Assembly (NCBI GenBank): GCA_012799695.1
Contig: JAAZKT010000069.1
Coordinates: forward strand, 1-35,549
Direction: 5' to 3'
Length of the DNA: 35,549 bases
Origin: Clostridiaceae bacterium
GTDB lineage: Bacteria; Bacillota; Clostridia; Saccharofermentanales; DTU023
Shown: in pieces, positions 32,576 to 35,549 of the stretch
Position numbering within the stretch: position 1 is the stretch's first letter
How the letters are laid out: the number at the start of each line of letters is the position of its first letter
Translations under genes and position numbers: made by a program
Notes under the pieces: generated by a model
Database searches by the model: none
What the model was told of the DNA's origin: nothing
Seen by the model: the letters and a program-made list of their open reading frames with translations, nothing else

Positions 32576-34681
32576 ATGGATCAATTGAATATTGTTCTTG
32601 TCGTTTCGTTTGCGGTCAGCATACTGGCATTCATTGTCGCTTGGTTGCTTTACCGCTGGCTGACAGGCATCAAGGTTGAGAACAAGAGAGCGCTTGAGTT
32701 ATCGGAGTTGATTCGTGACGGATCCAACACCTTTCTTAAACGTGAATACCGCTATTTGGCGTATTTTTGTTTTGTAGTCGCCTGTCTGATTTTGCTTTTC
32801 CTGCCTAAGCCGATTTGGCAAGGAGGTGTCCTAGATAACATCTGGATGGTCTTGGCCTATATCACCGGCACCATTTTCTCCGGATTGGCGGGGAAAATCG
32901 GCATCGCCGTCGCCACGCGGGCCAATGTGCGCGCAGCGGAGGCTGCAGCGAAGCATGGAAGGAGCCTGTCTTTCCTCAGCGGTTTCCGCGGGGGAGCCGT
33001 AATGGGTATGGCTGTCGTCGGCTCCAGCCTCTTGGGAGTCTGTGCAATTTATGCTCTTACGGGCGATGCGTTGACCATGTTGGGTTTCAGTTTCGGCGCC
33101 AGCACCATGGCGCTGTTTGCCAAGGCGGGCGGCGGTATTTTTACAAAGACGGCGGATATCAGTGCTGACCTCGTCGGCAAAGTGACGCTCGGCTTGCCGG
33201 AAGACGATCCGCGCAATCCTGCCGTCATTGCCGACAATGTCGGCGATAACGTCGGTGATGTAGCGGGCATGGGAGCCGACTTATTCGACTCCAACGTTGC
33301 CGCCATGGCTGCCGCCTTGGTTATGGGAATATCGCTTGACCAACAAGCCGGCGGCAATCTCAATGTTATGGCCGTATTCTGCTACGCTGCCGTGGGTTTG
33401 TTGGCATCCATCATCGGCGTAGGTACGGCTCGCTTGAAAGAAGGCGCGAACCCCACGCGTGTATTAAATTTCAGCACGTACGTGACGACGGCTGTCTATC
33501 TCGCCTTGACTGCGGCATTGACTGCTCTGCTGAATTTTTCCTGGAGAGTTTGGGGAGCTGCGGCGGTCGGACTTGCTGTCGGCCTGATCATCGGGCTGAC
33601 GACTGATTATTTCACCAATGATGAGCGTCCGCCTGTTCGTGCAGTTGCCAAGATGTCGAAATCGGGTCCCGCTTTTACAATTCTTTCCGGTATCTCTTAT
33701 TCTTTCCTCAGCGTACTTCCCGCCATGGTGGGAATTGCGGTGGCCTCTTTGGTGGCCTACTTGTTATGTCAACCGCTCGGAGCCGGCTATGCCATGTACG
33801 GCATCGCGATGTCCGCGGTCGGGATGTTGTCCATTGTAGGTATGATTGTCTCGAATGACGCCTACGGTCCCATCGTCGACAATGCGCGCGGTTTGGTCGA
33901 GATGGCTGACTTGGGAGAGGAGGCGTTGGAAATCACGGATGAGTTGGATAGCGCTGGCAACACGGTCAAAGCGATCACGAAAGGCTTTGCCATCGGTGCG
34001 GCAGGCTTGACGGTTATCTCGATGTTGGGCGCCTACATGACTGAGGTCAATGGGGCGGCCATTGAGCAGGGTATCATCAAGGCGGGAGAAACTCTCTTGA
34101 AGGGTTTTGACATCATTGATCCCTTGGTCTTTTTCGGATTGATTGTCGGCGCAGCCGTTCCGGCAGTCTTTTCCGCCATGTTGATGCGCGGCGTGGACAG
34201 GAACGCCGTGCGCATGGTCGGGGAAATCCATCGCCAGTTTGACGAAATCGAAGGTCTCAAAGAAGGTGTGGAAGGCGTCGCTCCCGAGTATGGTAAATGT
34301 ATCGCCATCGCGACCGACGGCGCGTTGAAAGAACTCATTCCCGCGGGTCTCTTTGCAATCGTGGCAACGCTCATCGTCGGTTTTGTCGGAGGCGTTTCTG
34401 CCATTGGCGGTTTTCTGACCGGCAATATTGTCAGCGGTCTCTTGCTCTCGCTTTTCATGTCGAATGCAGGCGGACTCTGGGATAACGCAAAAAAATATGT
34501 GGAGGCGGGCAACTGCGGAGGTAAAGGTTCTGAAGCCCATAAAGCGGCCGTCGTCGGCGATACGGTAGGCGACCCGTTCAAGGATACTGCGGGACCTTCC
34601 ATCAATACGCAAATTACCGTGGTTTCGTTACTCGCTTCATTGATGGCTTCTATTTTCCTCGCATTCTCACTGTTCGGCTAA
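32576..34681 (+). CDS. hppA: Membrane-bound ion-pumping pyrophosphatase (K+-independent signature)
   Basis: 701 aa; KTADISADLVGKV, EDDPRNPAVIADNVGDNVGDVAGMGADLFDS, NDAYGPIVDNARGLVEMA, GNTVKAITKGFAIG, GDTVGDPFKDTAGPSIN. Confidence 0.96.
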   Translation: MDQLNIVLVVSFAVSILAFIVAWLLYRWLTGIKVENKRALELSELIRDGSNTFLKREYRYLAYFCFVVACLILLFLPKPIWQGGVLDNIWMVLAYITGTIFSGLAGKIGIAVATRANVRAAEAAAKHGRSLSFLSGFRGGAVMGMAVVGSSLLGVCAIYALTGDALTMLGFSFGASTMALFAKAGGGIFTKTADISADLVGKVTLGLPEDDPRNPAVIADNVGDNVGDVAGMGADLFDSNVAAMAAALVMGISLDQQAGGNLNVMAVFCYAAVGLLASIIGVGTARLKEGANPTRVLNFSTYVTTAVYLALTAALTALLNFSWRVWGAAAVGLAVGLIIGLTTDYFTNDERPPVRAVAKMSKSGPAFTILSGISYSFLSVLPAMVGIAVASLVAYLLCQPLGAGYAMYGIAMSAVGMLSIVGMIVSNDAYGPIVDNARGLVEMADLGEEALEITDELDSAGNTVKAITKGFAIGAAGLTVISMLGAYMTEVNGAAIEQGIIKAGETLLKGFDIIDPLVFFGLIVGAAVPAVFSAMLMRGVDRNAVRMVGEIHRQFDEIEGLKEGVEGVAPEYGKCIAIATDGALKELIPAGLFAIVATLIVGFVGGVSAIGGFLTGNIVSGLLLSLFMSNAGGLWDNAKKYVEAGNCGGKGSEAHKAAVVGDTVGDPFKDTAGPSINTQITVVSLLASLMASIFLAFSLFG

Positions 34682-34721
34682 GGCTGCTGCGGAAACTGTA
34701 AGCTGAATCCATACAGTATAT

Positions 34722-34767
34722 AAAGTAAAAAGCCGCTGAAACAATTGCGTTTCAGCGGCTTTTACTT
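34722..34767. terminator. Strong bidirectional terminator after hppA
   Basis: AAAGTAAAAAGCCGCTGAAA-caattgcg-TTTCAGCGGCTTTTACTTT, near-perfect stem with flanking A/T tracts. Confidence 0.9.
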
Positions 34768-34847
34768 TGGTGGGACCCGATCAGGGAGAGTAGAAAAACG
34801 GTATCTGCTGGAGCGTTTTAGGATCGTTGACGCGCTGGAGGTACCGA

Positions 34848-35234
34848 ATGGGGATTAGTTGGATAAAGCGCGATCTGAATATTAAGAGCAAGCCCGAGTT
34901 TAGCGCAATCTTACGCAAGTACGGAGGTGAGGCTGGTTATGTGTATTGGGGTATTTTAGAATACATGGCTGTTCAAGACAATGGGCGCATTGATGTTAAA
35001 GGTTACACGTATGACATGCTAGCTGATGATTTTCATGTTAATGCGGATGCTCTTAAAAAGATCGTTGATGACCTCGTGCTTTATGGTCTGATATCAAGCA
35101 ATGAGAACAAAACGGAGCTATAGAGCGAATCAGTGCTTGAGGATATAGAACTATACAAGCGGAAAGCAAGGAAAGGGAGGAATGGAGCCGAAGCACGATG
35201 GGGTGGCAAGCATGATGTATCAGACCATGGCTAA
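34848..35234 (+). pseudogene. Phage-type replication-initiation-like protein (DUF4373/Lin1244-like N-terminus), interrupted by in-frame TAG
   Basis: MGISWIKRDLNIKSKPEFSAILRKYGGEAGYVYWGILEYMA...KTEL* then, in the same frame, SESVLEDIELYKRKARKGRNGAEARWGGKHDVSDHG* (35124-35234), the Lys/Arg-rich ..GAEARW linker expected downstream in this family. Confidence 0.6.
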
Positions 35235-35436
35235 AGATCGGCATGAGGATGAAGAATACAAGGTTAAAAACCCGATGGCTTTCTTGACCTCGCTATTAAA
35301 AGAAATTAATGGCGAAATTCAGTATCCAATGATTGGCGAACCGCCGGAAAACATCGAAGCGTTAATAGACAGCTTTAACCATGAAGAAATGGAGAGTTAC
35401 GAACGTCTGCTCAAGGCATATGATAGGGTCCACTGA
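35182..35436 (+). CDS. Small ORF or frameshifted C-terminal part of the preceding phage-type gene
   Basis: 84 aa; KVKNPMAFLTSLLKEINGEIQYPMIGEPPENIEALIDSFNHEEMESYERLLKAYDRVH; overlaps the end of the 35124-35234 extension in a different frame. Confidence 0.4.
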   Translation: MEPKHDGVASMMYQTMAKDRHEDEEYKVKNPMAFLTSLLKEINGEIQYPMIGEPPENIEALIDSFNHEEMESYERLLKAYDRVH

Positions 35437-35549
35437 ACGAATCAGCTGTCAGAATTTTATCCCACCGTTGCAACCAATATCAGCCGTCTTTTTGCGAAAA
35501 ATCGCATGGGAAAAAAGAAGATAAGAAGATCTCGCAGGATCTTTTGCAA

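Noticed and set aside
1-35549. CRISPR arrays, rRNA or tRNA genes, transposase genes
   Set aside because: No direct-repeat/spacer pattern, rRNA-like conserved stretches, tRNA T-loop/CCA signatures or transposase-like ORFs were seen on reading intergenic regions; a tRNAscan/Infernal run would be decisive.

Overview
Window of 35.5 kb from what looks like an anaerobic Firmicutes/Clostridia-type chromosome, with nearly all genes on the + strand. Left part (1-11.4 kb): a selenium/molybdenum-hydroxylase-associated purine catabolism cluster in the order ygeW (knotted carbamoyltransferase), ygfK (DHOD/GltD-like Fe-S flavoprotein), ssnA (aminohydrolase), hydA/hyuA (dihydropyrimidinase family), and a fused 2Fe-2S + molybdopterin xanthine-dehydrogenase-like protein of the Se-dependent type. 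It ends in an unusual protein fusing a degenerate MobA/MocA-like nucleotidyltransferase domain to a ModE-type DNA-binding domain. No FAD (XdhB/YgfM) subunit is seen in the window. Middle: an acyl-CoA synthetase-like protein with a long C-terminal coiled coil, a fucose-isomerase-like protein, a xylose-isomerase-like TIM barrel, an aminotransferase and an orphan protein. Right: mostly housekeeping genes (mnmA, veg, ispE, dtd, LCP protein, YitT, serS, yigZ, yebC, hppA), with a P-loop/Asp23 fusion protein next to yebC, a TlpA-like lipoprotein lacking its first catalytic Cys, an orphan solute-binding lipoprotein, and a decaying phage-type gene at the end. The strongest candidates for something new are the MobA-ModE fusion inside the Se-dependent purine cluster and the P-loop-Asp23 fusion. 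All calls come from reading the sequence and supplied translations; no database search was run.
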